This document shows, in pieces, positions 15,573-22,186 of a DNA stretch of 32,004 nt. Each line of letters starts with the position of its first letter. Position 1 is the first letter of the stretch. Source of the DNA: Candidatus Woesearchaeota archaeon (GTDB lineage Archaea > Nanobdellota > Nanobdellia > SCGC-AAA011-G17 > GW2011-AR20); assembly GCA_018302685.1 (NCBI GenBank), contig JAGVZK010000018.1:1-32004 (forward strand), read 5' to 3'. Under the pieces are notes generated by a model. The model saw only the letters and a list, made by a program, of their open reading frames with translations, had not been told where the DNA came from and did no database searches. Both the position numbers and the translations under genes were made by a program.

Positions 15573-15932
15573 ATGGCAAGATTTGAGCGCTCAAGAGAAA
15601 AGAGAAGAGATACAAGGGGAGGTTATCCAAACGGGGCTAGGAAGAATTTCAGGGATAGTCGCCCAGATAGGGATGGCAGGGAAAGAAATAACTCAGGCAG
15701 AGATTTTTCCCCAAGAAATGATAGTAGGCGCGATATCAAGATGACCCGGGTTACATGCTCTTCCTGCGGTGCTGAATGTGAAGTTCCCTTCAAGCCAACT
15801 TCAAGCAAGCCTGTTTATTGCAGCGACTGCTTCACAAAAAAAAGCAGTGGCGGTTCCAACAGATCCAACGGGAACATTGACGTAATCAATGAAAAGCTCA
15901 ATAAAATAATGAAAGCCTTGAAGATTGAATAA
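15573..15932 (+). CDS. Arg-rich protein with a zinc ribbon (CxxC...VPFxP..KPVYCxxC)
   Basis: A 119-residue protein in three parts: a strongly basic, Arg/Gly/Asp/Asn-rich, probably disordered N-terminus (1-57); a zinc ribbon with cysteines at 62, 65, 83 and 86 (an extra Cys at 69) and the motif VPFKPTSSKPVYCSDC; and a short C-terminal helix (NIDVINEKLNKIMKALKIE). The ribbon pattern is shared by a small uncharacterised family in DPANN archaea and candidate-phyla bacteria, often described only as a zinc-binding domain. The RG-like tail suggests RNA or DNA binding. The frame is open back to 15525, but the TATA spacing selects the ATG at 15573. It is divergent from Nre. Confidence 0.7.
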   Translation: MARFERSREKRRDTRGGYPNGARKNFRDSRPDRDGRERNNSGRDFSPRNDSRRDIKMTRVTCSSCGAECEVPFKPTSSKPVYCSDCFTKKSSGGSNRSNGNIDVINEKLNKIMKALKIE

Positions 15933-16086
15933 TCATAAATATATCTTTTGAGTCCGTTAATAATATTTACCATCTACACTATCTGTTAATGCTCCACAAC
16001 TGAGAAATACAATTCATCATTGAATCAGGTTCTTCTGATTTTCTTGTCTTGAAATACAACTAAACCCTATTTTCATCCATATTTGC

Positions 16087-16131
16087 TTTATATTTATAAA
16101 CATGGCGCGGACGGTTGTCCGTTGTGTCTAA
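16087..16131 (+). other. TATA-like element, GC-rich hairpin and 9-codon ORF
   Basis: The 255-nt gap before radC holds no gene-sized ORF. Within it, TTTATATTTATAAA (16087-16100) is followed by a conspicuously GC-rich patch with a 5-bp hairpin CGGAC-GGTT-GTCCG (16108-16121). A tiny ORF, MARTVVRCV, starts at 16102. It could be an RNA start, a mobile-element end or chance; nothing decides between these. Confidence 0.25.
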
Positions 16132-16156
16132 TATATATTTTAGAGTATACAGGTTA

Positions 16157-16170
16157 ATTTTTAATATAAT
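16157..16170 (+). promoter_or_regulatory. TATA box of radC
   Basis: An ATTTTTAATATAAT stretch is centred about 25 nt before the GTG at 16188, implying a leaderless GTG start. Confidence 0.5.
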
Positions 16171-16187
16171 CAAATCCTTTCTATATT

Positions 16188-16858
16188 GTGAAAATAAAAG
16201 ACATTCCAAACTTCAATAGGCCTGGTTCTAAGTTAATTAAGAATGGAGTTAGTTCTTTAGATACTGCTGAATTACTTTCCATAGTGTTTGGTGTTGGTTC
16301 TAAAGGAGAAAGTGCCATAGAATTAAGTAATAGGTTATTGAAAGATTATAATTTACATAAGTTTGAGGAATTAGGGTTTAAAGAACTCACAAAAGAATGT
16401 AAAGGAGATTTTGTCAAAGCCATGAAGCTCTCTTGAGTATAGTAGAACTAAGCAAAAGGTATAATAAATTAGTAAAAGGAGGATATAATAAAAAACCAAT
16501 AAATTCAGCCAAAGATGTTTATGATATATTTGTGGATGAAATGAGGCCTTATAAGAAAGAGGTTTTGAAGGTTGTTTTGTTGGACACAAAGAATGTTCCT
16601 ATTTCAATTAAAGAAGTTAGTGTTGGTACTTTGAATTCTTCATTGATACATCCAAGGGAAGTTTTTAAGGATGCAATAAAGGAAAGTGCTAACAGTATTA
16701 TATTGGTTCATAATCATCCAAGTGGGAATTGCGAGCCTTCTAGTGAAGATATTGAGATGACTAAATTATTGGTTCAGGCTGGAGAACATTTAGGTGTGAA
16801 AGTTTTAGATCATGTGATTATTGGGAAGAAGAAATATTGGAGTTGGAAAGAAAACTAA
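16188..16858 (+). pseudogene. radC: radC (JAMM/MPN-domain protein), split by a frameshift
   Basis: The first frame (GTG 16188 to TGA 16434-16436, 82 codons) encodes the RadC N-terminal helix-hairpin-helix region (SSLDTAELLSIVFGVGSKGESA). The second (from TTG 16433 to TAA 16856-16858, 141 codons) encodes the JAMM metalloprotease-like domain with an intact HNHPSG, then PSSED. Joined, they give about 223 residues, the usual RadC length. The break lies in a CTCTCT run at 16428-16433. Removing one CT/TC unit restores KAMKLLSIVELSKRY without loss, so dinucleotide slippage is the likely cause. The TTGA overlap could still permit re-initiation. RadC's role is unclear; despite the name it is often carried on mobile or accessory DNA. 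The codons here are more AT-rich than those of neighbouring core genes. Confidence 0.85.
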
Positions 16859-16962
16859 CTTTTTATAAATTCTGGTTTGATTTTATCAATAATATGTTTT
16901 ATTTTGTTTATTTTTTCTCTAGTAATTTCTGGAAATATTTTTCTTATTGGAGCAAATTCATT
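16855..16962 (-). pseudogene. Short coding-like remnant ending at the radC 3' end
   Basis: On the minus strand a frame without a start reads NEFAPIRKIFPEITREKI followed by NKIKHIIDKIKPEFIKS and a TAG (complement of 16855-16857). It is open only back to a stop 3 nt from the hairpin at 16966, so it looks like the C-terminus of a gene truncated at that element. The family is not recognised, and it may be chance in AT-rich DNA. Confidence 0.25.
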
Positions 16963-16965
16963 CTA

Positions 16966-17012
16966 GTCGAAAGGAAACTCCCACAGGCTTTAGCCTGTAG
17001 AGGAATTTCGAC
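16966..17012 (+). mobile_element. Hairpin resembling an IS200/IS605-family element end
   Basis: A 47-nt imperfect palindrome: the outer stem is GTCGAAA (16966-16972) with TTTCGAC (17006-17012), and the inner stem is ACAGGC-TTTA-GCCTGT (16983-16998), separated by purine-rich strands that end in AGAGG. A GC stem capped by (C)TTTAG(C) next to GGAAACTCC/GAGGA is characteristic of right ends of IS200/IS605/IS1341-type elements and derived palindromic relics. No tnpA or tnpB is in the window, so it is a solo end, a non-autonomous relic or an unrelated structured RNA. Confidence 0.5.
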
Positions 17013-17047
17013 CTCCGTTTATTTTTGATAACATTTTTCTTTTTTTA

Positions 17048-17176
17048 ATCAAGGTAAGCAGAGAAGCTCGCGCATTTTATACTAATACATCTCAAGATGA
17101 ATTTAAGATTTTACAAATTATTCTGGAAGTTCATAGAACTCACAAGGAATATGAAAGAAAGGGAGTGTATACTTAA
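17048..17176 (+). pseudogene. 3' remnant of an unknown gene
   Basis: A coding-like frame reads SREARAFYTNTSQDEFKILQ then IILEVHRTHKEYERKGVYT and a TAA at 17174-17176. It is open upstream through low-complexity T-rich DNA into the hairpin element, with no plausible start. It appears to be the C-terminus of a protein whose 5' part was lost at or near the IS-like end. The family is not recognised. Confidence 0.35.
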
Positions 17177-17177
17177 C

Positions 17178-17187
17178 TTTTATAAAT
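17178..17187 (+). promoter_or_regulatory. TATA box of the broken cupredoxin gene
   Basis: TTTTATAAAT is centred 26 nt before the ATG at 17208. The promoter is still in consensus form although the gene is disrupted. Confidence 0.55.
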
Positions 17188-17207
17188 AAATTCAACATAT
17201 CAAAAAC

Positions 17208-17472
17208 ATGAAAAGACTGATATTAATCCTGGCTCTTTTGCTAATTACTTCCTGCACAACTCAAAATACAGTCCAGAGTAATCCTTTGGAGATAAACATA
17301 CAGAATTTTGCTTTCACACCTAATGAACTTACAATAAAAGCAGGGTGAATTCAATTCAGGAAATCTAAACCCAGAGCAATCATTTTCATACACATTCTCA
17401 GAACCAGGAAATTATGAATATCACTGCAATTTCCATTCAGGAATGAAAGGAAGAATAACAGTTACTTCTTAA
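17208..17472 (+). pseudogene. Cupredoxin-type lipoprotein with an internal deletion
   Basis: The first frame gives a lipoprotein signal (MKRLILILALLLITSC) and the start of a plastocyanin-like fold (LEINIQNFAFTPNELTIKAG), then TGA at 17345-17347. In another frame the domain resumes: FNSGNLNPEQSFSYTFSEPG followed by NYEYHCNFHSGMKGRITVTS and TAA at 17470-17472. The second part holds the Cys, His and Met copper ligands (CxxHxxM). The missing middle, about 20-25 codons in intact relatives, should contain the TVTWTN strand and the first His ligand. A deletion plus frame change at about 17340-17350 explains this. The 3' end overlaps the convergent membrane-protein gene by 11 nt. The product cannot bind copper normally. 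Confidence 0.75.
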
Positions 17473-17860
17473 TCAAGTCAGCAACTTCTATTCCAATGAA
17501 GAATCCAAGCCCGTGAGTTATGCTCCATACAAATGGAACCAGTACGAACCCAAGGATGACAAACGGAGGAGGAGCATATCCGGCATAGATCCCTAGGGAC
17601 TGGACTAATCCGGAATATGAAGAAACAAGGTAGTAGAAAGTTATCCACAGGCTGAAAACAGCTGAATAGACAATCTTCTTCCAGTGCTTCACGCTGTAAA
17701 AGGCAAAGAACCACATTATCGCAAATACTATTGAATTTAGAAATTTGCTTATGAAGTAGAACTTGCTTTCTCCAACGCCTACGCTGTGAAGTAAAAAATC
17801 AGAAAGCCAGAATATGATGACAGTGATAACGATTTTAACAATCAGTCCCTGTTTTTTCAT
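17462..17860 (-). CDS. Four-helix membrane protein, unknown
   Basis: A 132-residue protein with about four membrane helices (near residues 8-28, 38-56, 62-82 and 98-125). It has a proline-rich turn (YAGYAPPPFV) and a C-terminal HGLGFFIGIEVADLIKK. Basic N-terminal residues (MKKQG) suggest the N-terminus is inside. No transport or catalytic motif is recognised. It starts at ATG 17860 and lies 53 nt downstream of the 87-residue membrane protein on the same strand, so it may belong to that operon. Confidence 0.65.
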   Translation of the reverse strand: MKKQGLIVKIVITVIIFWLSDFLLHSVGVGESKFYFISKFLNSIVFAIMWFFAFYSVKHWKKIVYSAVFSLWITFYYLVSSYSGLVQSLGIYAGYAPPPFVILGFVLVPFVWSITHGLGFFIGIEVADLIKK

Positions 17861-17913
17861 GTAAAGCCTAATCCATTTATGCTTAAAAAACTAACTAAAG
17901 AATATAAATTTGT

Positions 17914-18177
17914 TCAATCATAACAGCCGAATTCACCGCACTTCAGGCCATATGCAGTAGGATATTCCCCATATCTTTTAGGGATTGGATATTCAGGAGG
18001 ATTTTCAATGTGTGTTCTGCATGCTCCTACAAACCCATAAATTTGGGATGAAGCTTCATTTTTGGTTTTTTTATGGATTCTTCTTCCCTCAAACAGGTAA
18101 ACCAGTCCAACTAAGGTCAACCCTCCGGCTAGGATGATCCCAGAAATAATCTCTTCAAATGATAACTTCCTATCCAT
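17914..18177 (-). CDS. Small single-helix membrane protein with a cysteine-containing C-terminus
   Basis: An 87-residue protein with one membrane helix (about 10-29, ISGIILAGGLTLVGLVYLF), a basic stop (EGRRIHKKTK) and a soluble tail containing three cysteines (ACRTH and KCGEFGC) and a Pro/Tyr-rich stretch. The start overlaps the upstream exonuclease stop by 8 nt, so the two are translationally coupled. The cysteines could bind a metal, but no known motif fits. The family is not recognised. Confidence 0.6.
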   Translation of the reverse strand: MDRKLSFEEIISGIILAGGLTLVGLVYLFEGRRIHKKTKNEASSQIYGFVGACRTHIENPPEYPIPKRYGEYPTAYGLKCGEFGCYD

Positions 18178-18739
18178 TTTTCAGCCTTAAATAAACTTTT
18201 TCAGTGATTTCAACATCTTCCCTGCAGTGTTTTATGATTGCATCCATTTTCCCTTCCCTGTAGAGTCTTTCAACCTCCCTCCCGTCAAACCTGTTCTCCC
18301 CGACGTCAATCCCTAAAGTTCTTGCGATAACATCAAGCCGTGTGCTTGTAAAGACGCCGTTCTGGTTGAAGAACAAGAGGGTGTCAAAGTGATTAGAATT
18401 AGCCATGTTAAACTTGTTCATCTGTATAATGCTGCTGAATTTGATTTTATTTATTGCGCTTCTTACAACTATGAATGGAATGTCAAAGCCATATCCATTG
18501 TGCGTGATAAAAGTCTTGTATTCCCTGGCGATGTTCCAGAACTTTCCAAGAATATCGTTTTCATCTCCAGTGAGGATGATTTCTCCCCTTCCTTTAAGGA
18601 CAATACACACGATCTTTGAATAAAGCGGGTTCAGGCTCCTCATCTCCTTGCTTACCTGCTTGTCCATCAGGTATTCTTTTATTGTTTCGTCAGTGATTTC
18701 CAGAGGCACAGTTTCTATGTCAATAACCAGATGATCCAT
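18170..18739 (-). CDS. DnaQ/PolB-type 3'-5' exonuclease
   Basis: A 189-residue stand-alone exonuclease of the RNase H-like superfamily, closest in pattern to the predicted exonucleases related to family B polymerase proofreading domains. The Exo I motif is DIET (D7, E9), Exo II is HNGYGFDIPFI (N81, D86), and Exo III is HCREDVEIT (D175), so all catalytic acidic residues are present. It probably degrades single-stranded DNA or RNA ends; no polymerase domain is attached. The ATG at 18739 lies 25 nt from a TATA box, so the mRNA is likely leaderless. It is coupled by an 8-nt overlap to a small membrane protein. Confidence 0.85.
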   Translation of the reverse strand: MDHLVIDIETVPLEITDETIKEYLMDKQVSKEMRSLNPLYSKIVCIVLKGRGEIILTGDENDILGKFWNIAREYKTFITHNGYGFDIPFIVVRSAINKIKFSSIIQMNKFNMANSNHFDTLLFFNQNGVFTSTRLDVIARTLGIDVGENRFDGREVERLYREGKMDAIIKHCREDVEITEKVYLRLKNG

Positions 18740-18759
18740 ATCTTGTCTAAGAAAGCAAA

Positions 18760-18768
18760 ATACTTAAA
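18760..18768 (-). promoter_or_regulatory. TATA box of the exonuclease gene
   Basis: The minus strand reads TTTAAGTAT, centred about 25 nt before the ATG at 18739. The remainder of the 18740-18943 gap shows no gene. Confidence 0.5.
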
Positions 18769-18943
18769 TCTTGTCCACAATTTATTTTCCCCTGTTTTTT
18801 GTGGTCCCCTAAGTTAAGAAGTAGTTCCTGTAATTAACAACTAAATCAAAATTAACTAATTGGCTGTGCAAGGACTGTCAAAGCACAATATAAAATCTAT
18901 TTTTTGTGAGCTTTGGCGATATAAAAACATCTTTATCATTTCC

Positions 18944-19282
18944 TTAAGCCAGGATTAAGCCGGCTATTCCCATGACAATCAAAACGAGGAGTATTATCCT
19001 GACCCATTTGTACAGTTTTCTCTCTGACCTGCTCAGATCGGACCATTTTGCCTTTTTGTAGTTTTTCCATTCTTTTTTATGAAGCAGGCTGATGAACATG
19101 AATGCAATCCCCAATATTGAGAGGATGCTGTTGTTGATCAAGATTCCCAAGACAAACCAGACTATCCCTATTATGAACAGGCCGTAGTAATTGGGTTTGT
19201 GCTTCTTTCTCATTTTGAATATTAGAAACAGTGCAAGCAACAAGACAAGAAGGACAAGAATGCTGAATATTACCCAAATCAT
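18944..19282 (-). CDS. Four-helix membrane protein, unknown
   Basis: About 112 residues with three to four membrane helices: an N-terminal pair (MIWVIFSILVLLVLLLALFL and YYGLFIIGIVWFVLGILI) plus one or two more, with a basic cytoplasmic segment before the last (KKAKWSDLSRSERKLYKWVR). The frame is open to 19321, but a TATA box (complement of 19304-19312) would lie inside that extension and is 26 nt from the ATG at 19282, which is therefore chosen. The family is not recognised and no catalytic residues are evident. Confidence 0.6.
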   Translation of the reverse strand: MIWVIFSILVLLVLLLALFLIFKMRKKHKPNYYGLFIIGIVWFVLGILINNSILSILGIAFMFISLLHKKEWKNYKKAKWSDLSRSERKLYKWVRIILLVLIVMGIAGLILA

Positions 19283-19303
19283 AATGAAGCAAATGACTCG
19301 CAT

Positions 19304-19312
19304 CTTTAAAAA
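19304..19312 (-). promoter_or_regulatory. TATA box selecting the start at 19282
   Basis: The minus strand reads TTTTTAAAG, centred 26 nt before the ATG at 19282 and inside the longer alternative ORF. Confidence 0.5.
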
Positions 19313-19342
19313 TATATCCAATCACAGGCTTAGTAGAAAATC

Positions 19343-19351
19343 TTAATAAAA
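19343..19351 (+). promoter_or_regulatory. TATA box of alaS
   Basis: TTAATAAAA is centred about 25 nt before the ATG at 19372, favouring it over the in-frame ATG at 19363. Confidence 0.4.
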
Positions 19352-19371
19352 GGAAATGATTTATGTTATTC

Positions 19372-21093
19372 ATGAAATCTTTCGAAATAAGGAGAAAATA
19401 CATTGAATTCTTCAAAAAAAACAATCATGAAGAAATAATCAATTTTTCATTAATACCTGAAAATGATCCTACAGTTTTATTTACGACTGCAGGAATGCAC
19501 CCATTGGTTCCTTATTTGCTGGGCCAGAAGCATCCTCAGGGAACAAGGTTGGTTAATTATCAAATATGCATAAGAACACAGGACATTGATGAAGTTGGGG
19601 ATAATACCCACCTTACATTTTTTGAAATGCTTGGGAACTGGTCTCTGGGAAATTACTGGAAGGATGAAGCAATAAGGCTTTCATTCAAATTTTTAACAGT
19701 TGAATTGAAAATTCCGAAGGAAAGGCTCGCGATTTCAATATTCAAGGGCAATGGCAAAATCCCAAAAGACAAAGAATCGGAAAGTATCTGGCTGTCATTA
19801 GGAATAAAAAAAGAAAGAATAAAGGAGCTTTCAGACAACTGGTGGGGTCCGGCAGGATCGACAGGTCCCTGCGGTCCCGATACCGAAATGTTTGTTTATG
19901 TAAATGGAAAAGCCCCGAAAGAATTTGATCCAAAGGACAAAAATTGGGTTGAGATATGGAACGATGTCTTCATGGAGTACAACAAGACAAATTCAGGATA
20001 TGAATTTTTAAGGCAGAAAAATGTTGACACTGGTTTTGGGATTGAAAGGGCGGCAATGGTTCTTCAAAATAAAAGTTCAGTTTATGAAACCGACTTATTT
20101 GAAAACATAGTCAGAAAAATAAACTCCATGTCGAAAGGGGAAAATGAAAACTCATTGAGAATTATTGCGGATCATCTCAGGGCGTCATGTTTTATCCTAG
20201 CTGAATTGGTAAAACCAAGCAATACAGAGCATGGGTATATCCTCAGAAGACTGTTAAGGAGATCAATGAGGCATGCAAGGCTGCTGGGTATCAAGGAGAA
20301 TTTTATTCCTGAGATCCTTGATGTAATAATTGAGGATTATGAAAAGGACTATCCGTTGTTAAGGGCAAACAGGGAATTCATACTGACCAATGCAGGGCTT
20401 GAGGAGGAAAAATTCCAGTCTTCCCTGGAGAAGGGGCTGCAGCAATTCAGGAAGATGAACTTCAAGAATAAAATTTCTGGAGAGGATGCATTTTATTTAT
20501 ACCAGTCATTCGGCTTCCCCCTTGAAATTACAAAGGATCTTGCAGGGGAGAATAAATTAAAGATTGATGAAGAGACTTTTAACAGGGAATTTGAAAAACA
20601 TCAGGAAGTATCAAGGAAAGGGGCAGAGCAGAAATTCAAGTCAGGTCTTGCCGATCATTCAGAGGAAACAACAAAGCTTCACACCGCAACTCATTTGCTA
20701 TTTCAGGCTTTGAGAAACAATTTAGGAAGGGAAATCAAGCAGATGGGCTCAAACATAACCAAGGAAAGATTGAGGTTTGATTTTTCGTTTCCAAGAGCCT
20801 TGACCAAAGACGAGCTTAAGAAAATAGAGGATGAAGTTAATTGGCAGATAAGAAGGGATTTGAAGGTTTCAAGAACAGAGATGCCGTTTAATGAAGCCAT
20901 GAAGAAAGGCGTTAATGCATTCTTTAGGGAAAAATACCCCGAGATTGTCTCAGTTTACATCATGGGTGATTACTCGAAAGAAGTCTGCACAGGGCCTCAT
21001 GTTGTGCATACAGGGGTCATGGGTCATTTCAAGATTCAGAAGGAGCAGTCATCATCTTCAGGCATTAGGAGGATAAAGGCTATTTTGGAATGA
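19372..21093 (+). CDS. alaS: Alanyl-tRNA synthetase, minimal bacterial (CPR-like) type without C-Ala
   Basis: Class II synthetase charging tRNA-Ala. The catalytic domain fills residues 1 to about 240 (FTTAGMHPLVPYLLGQKHPQ, THLTFFEMLGNWSLG). The tRNA-recognition helices come next (about 245-430). The editing domain is last, with HTATH at 437-441 and CTGPH at 539-543 supplying the zinc ligands. At 573 residues it stops right after the editing domain (SSSSGIRRIKAILE), so the C-Ala dimerisation/tRNA-elbow module of about 300 residues is absent. The sequence reads as bacterial, close to the short forms of candidate-phyla bacteria, and unlike the longer archaeal AlaRS. ATG 19372 is preferred from TATA spacing; ATG 19363 is also in frame. 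Both key sites are intact, so it is likely functional. Confidence 0.95.
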   Translation: MKSFEIRRKYIEFFKKNNHEEIINFSLIPENDPTVLFTTAGMHPLVPYLLGQKHPQGTRLVNYQICIRTQDIDEVGDNTHLTFFEMLGNWSLGNYWKDEAIRLSFKFLTVELKIPKERLAISIFKGNGKIPKDKESESIWLSLGIKKERIKELSDNWWGPAGSTGPCGPDTEMFVYVNGKAPKEFDPKDKNWVEIWNDVFMEYNKTNSGYEFLRQKNVDTGFGIERAAMVLQNKSSVYETDLFENIVRKINSMSKGENENSLRIIADHLRASCFILAELVKPSNTEHGYILRRLLRRSMRHARLLGIKENFIPEILDVIIEDYEKDYPLLRANREFILTNAGLEEEKFQSSLEKGLQQFRKMNFKNKISGEDAFYLYQSFGFPLEITKDLAGENKLKIDEETFNREFEKHQEVSRKGAEQKFKSGLADHSEETTKLHTATHLLFQALRNNLGREIKQMGSNITKERLRFDFSFPRALTKDELKKIEDEVNWQIRRDLKVSRTEMPFNEAMKKGVNAFFREKYPEIVSVYIMGDYSKEVCTGPHVVHTGVMGHFKIQKEQSSSSGIRRIKAILE

Positions 21094-21132
21094 TTACTTC
21101 TCTCTTTAATTATGTTTATTAATGAATTCAAA

Positions 21133-21495
21133 TTAGAAACTTAAGCTATTCAATTTATCTTTTATATCTTCAAGCTCAAGGTCTATCTCGCTAAGCTTTT
21201 CAACCTTGGCATGCTGCTCATGAACTACCTTTTTCTTTTCAACCATTTCATGGATTTTCTCTTCCCTATCTTTAACTACGAAGGGCATCAGACCCTCGAA
21301 ATACCTTATTGCCTTTTTTGTAACCTCTATCTCTTTTTTCAGGGCATCAATTGTAATCATTTTTCTCTCTCTCAACTCCTTAATGCTGTCAACTCTTTTG
21401 ACCAGTTCAATATTCTCGATGGCAACATTGAGCAAGTCCCTTCTCTTGGAACTGGGGTTGTTGACAAAACTGTAGAGAGCTTCTCCTTTATTCAT
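21133..21495 (-). CDS. Coiled-coil protein, second of a coupled pair
   Basis: A 120-residue soluble, predominantly helical protein with heptad-like Leu/Ile/Val spacing from about residue 20 to the end (ELVKRVDSIKELRERKM, LDALKKEIEVTKKAIRYFEG-like segments, and SEIDLELEDIKDKLNSLSF). It has no membrane segment. Its ATG overlaps the stop of the upstream coiled-coil gene by 8 nt, indicating translational coupling and probably a shared complex. The family is not recognised. Confidence 0.65.
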   Translation of the reverse strand: MNKGEALYSFVNNPSSKRRDLLNVAIENIELVKRVDSIKELRERKMITIDALKKEIEVTKKAIRYFEGLMPFVVKDREEKIHEMVEKKKVVHEQHAKVEKLSEIDLELEDIKDKLNSLSF

Positions 21496-21916
21496 GTTCG
21501 AAAAGATTCTTGTCTATAAACATAATTTTCTGCTTTATCCTCTTTATTTCATCGTGCCATTCCCTGATCTCTGCATCCTCCCTATCCTTTATCTTGTGCA
21601 GCCTTTCAAGGATGTGCTCTGTGTTCATGAGGCTCTCCTTGACCAGATTCAGCGTCCTCATCGATTCCTTGTACATCTCTATCTTGACAAAGAGAGTATT
21701 GTCCTTCACGACCCTTCCGTGGTGTGGCTCCTGCATAAAATCCTGGGCCAGCGGCCTTTCAAATCTCGGCCTTTGGGGCATGTAATTCTGCTGAGAATCA
21801 GGAAAATTAAGATCCGCAAGGTCAAGCTCATCCATCTTCGGCTGAGTATGGATTATCGGCTCCTGATATTCATTGGAAACAGGCTTAGGAACGCTCAACT
21901 TCTTATTAAAAACCAT
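21488..21916 (-). CDS. Coiled-coil protein with a Pro-rich N-terminus
   Basis: A 142-residue soluble protein. The first 65 residues are Pro/Gln/Asp-rich and probably disordered (PKPVSNEYQEP, NYMPQRPRFERP). The rest is a helical domain beginning VKDNTLFVKIEMYKES and continuing as a coiled coil to the C-terminus. The family is not firmly recognised; I have an impression of similar helical domains in other DPANN genomes. The ATG at 21916 is preceded by GGTGAT (complement of 21922-21927), part of an extended SD. It is the first gene of the pair with 21133-21495; a scaffold or cytoskeletal role would be a guess. Confidence 0.65.
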   Translation of the reverse strand: MVFNKKLSVPKPVSNEYQEPIIHTQPKMDELDLADLNFPDSQQNYMPQRPRFERPLAQDFMQEPHHGRVVKDNTLFVKIEMYKESMRTLNLVKESLMNTEHILERLHKIKDREDAEIREWHDEIKRIKQKIMFIDKNLFEHE

Positions 21917-22013
21917 GACTAATCACCCAGACTAAAAGGATTAAAGATACTTATTAAATGTTTTCTTATTATTCCAATGTGGTGAAGAATACTCCAAAAA
22001 CCAAAAAGATAAA

Positions 22014-22022
22014 TTTAAATAC
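22014..22022 (+). promoter_or_regulatory. TATA box of the acidic small protein
   Basis: TTTAAATAC lies about 50 nt before the ATG at 22069, giving a leader of about 25 nt that contains AGGGGG at 22053-22058. Confidence 0.5.
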
Positions 22023-22068
22023 TTTTTTTAAAACCCCAAGGAATCAAAACTCAGGGGGTTTAACCAAA

Positions 22069-22185
22069 ATGAAAGACGAGTTTAAACTTTTAGCAAAGAA
22101 GAGTAAGCACGAAGAAGAGGAAAATGAAGAAGATTCGGATGATGATGACAAAGATGATGAGGAAGAAGATAGTGACGACTGGTAA
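22069..22185 (+). CDS. Very small, extremely acidic protein (38 residues)
   Basis: The product begins MKDEFKLLAKKSKHEEEENE and ends in a long Asp/Glu run finishing DDW. The short basic head and acidic tail resemble nucleic-acid-mimicking or chaperone-like tails, but no family is recognised. The frame extends upstream to 21958, but the ATG at 22069 has the SD-like AGGGGG 10 nt upstream and a TATA box at proper distance. A terminator hairpin follows directly, so it is its own transcription unit, and the regulatory signals suggest it is really expressed. Confidence 0.55.
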   Translation: MKDEFKLLAKKSKHEEEENEEDSDDDDKDDEEEDSDDW

Positions 22186-22186
22186 A

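Noticed and set aside
16433-16436. Programmed frameshift in radC
   Set aside because: The run is CTCTCT, not a known slippery heptamer, no pseudoknot-like structure follows, and RadC is not known to need a frameshift; slippage mutation is simpler.
16837-17028. 63-residue plus-strand ORF after radC
   Set aside because: It is Phe/Tyr-rich translation of AT-rich DNA running through the hairpin and overlapping radC in another frame, with no start signals.
18840-18900. TGTGC...GCACA inverted repeat in the gap after the exonuclease promoter
   Set aside because: A 5-bp stem with a 12-nt loop in AT-rich DNA is expected by chance and nothing else supports a function.
21494-21922. Long plus-strand ORF opposite the coiled-coil gene
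   Set aside because: It is the antisense shadow of 21488-21916; its composition (His/Leu/Ile-rich, no initiation signals) is not protein-like, while the minus strand has an SD and a coupled downstream gene.
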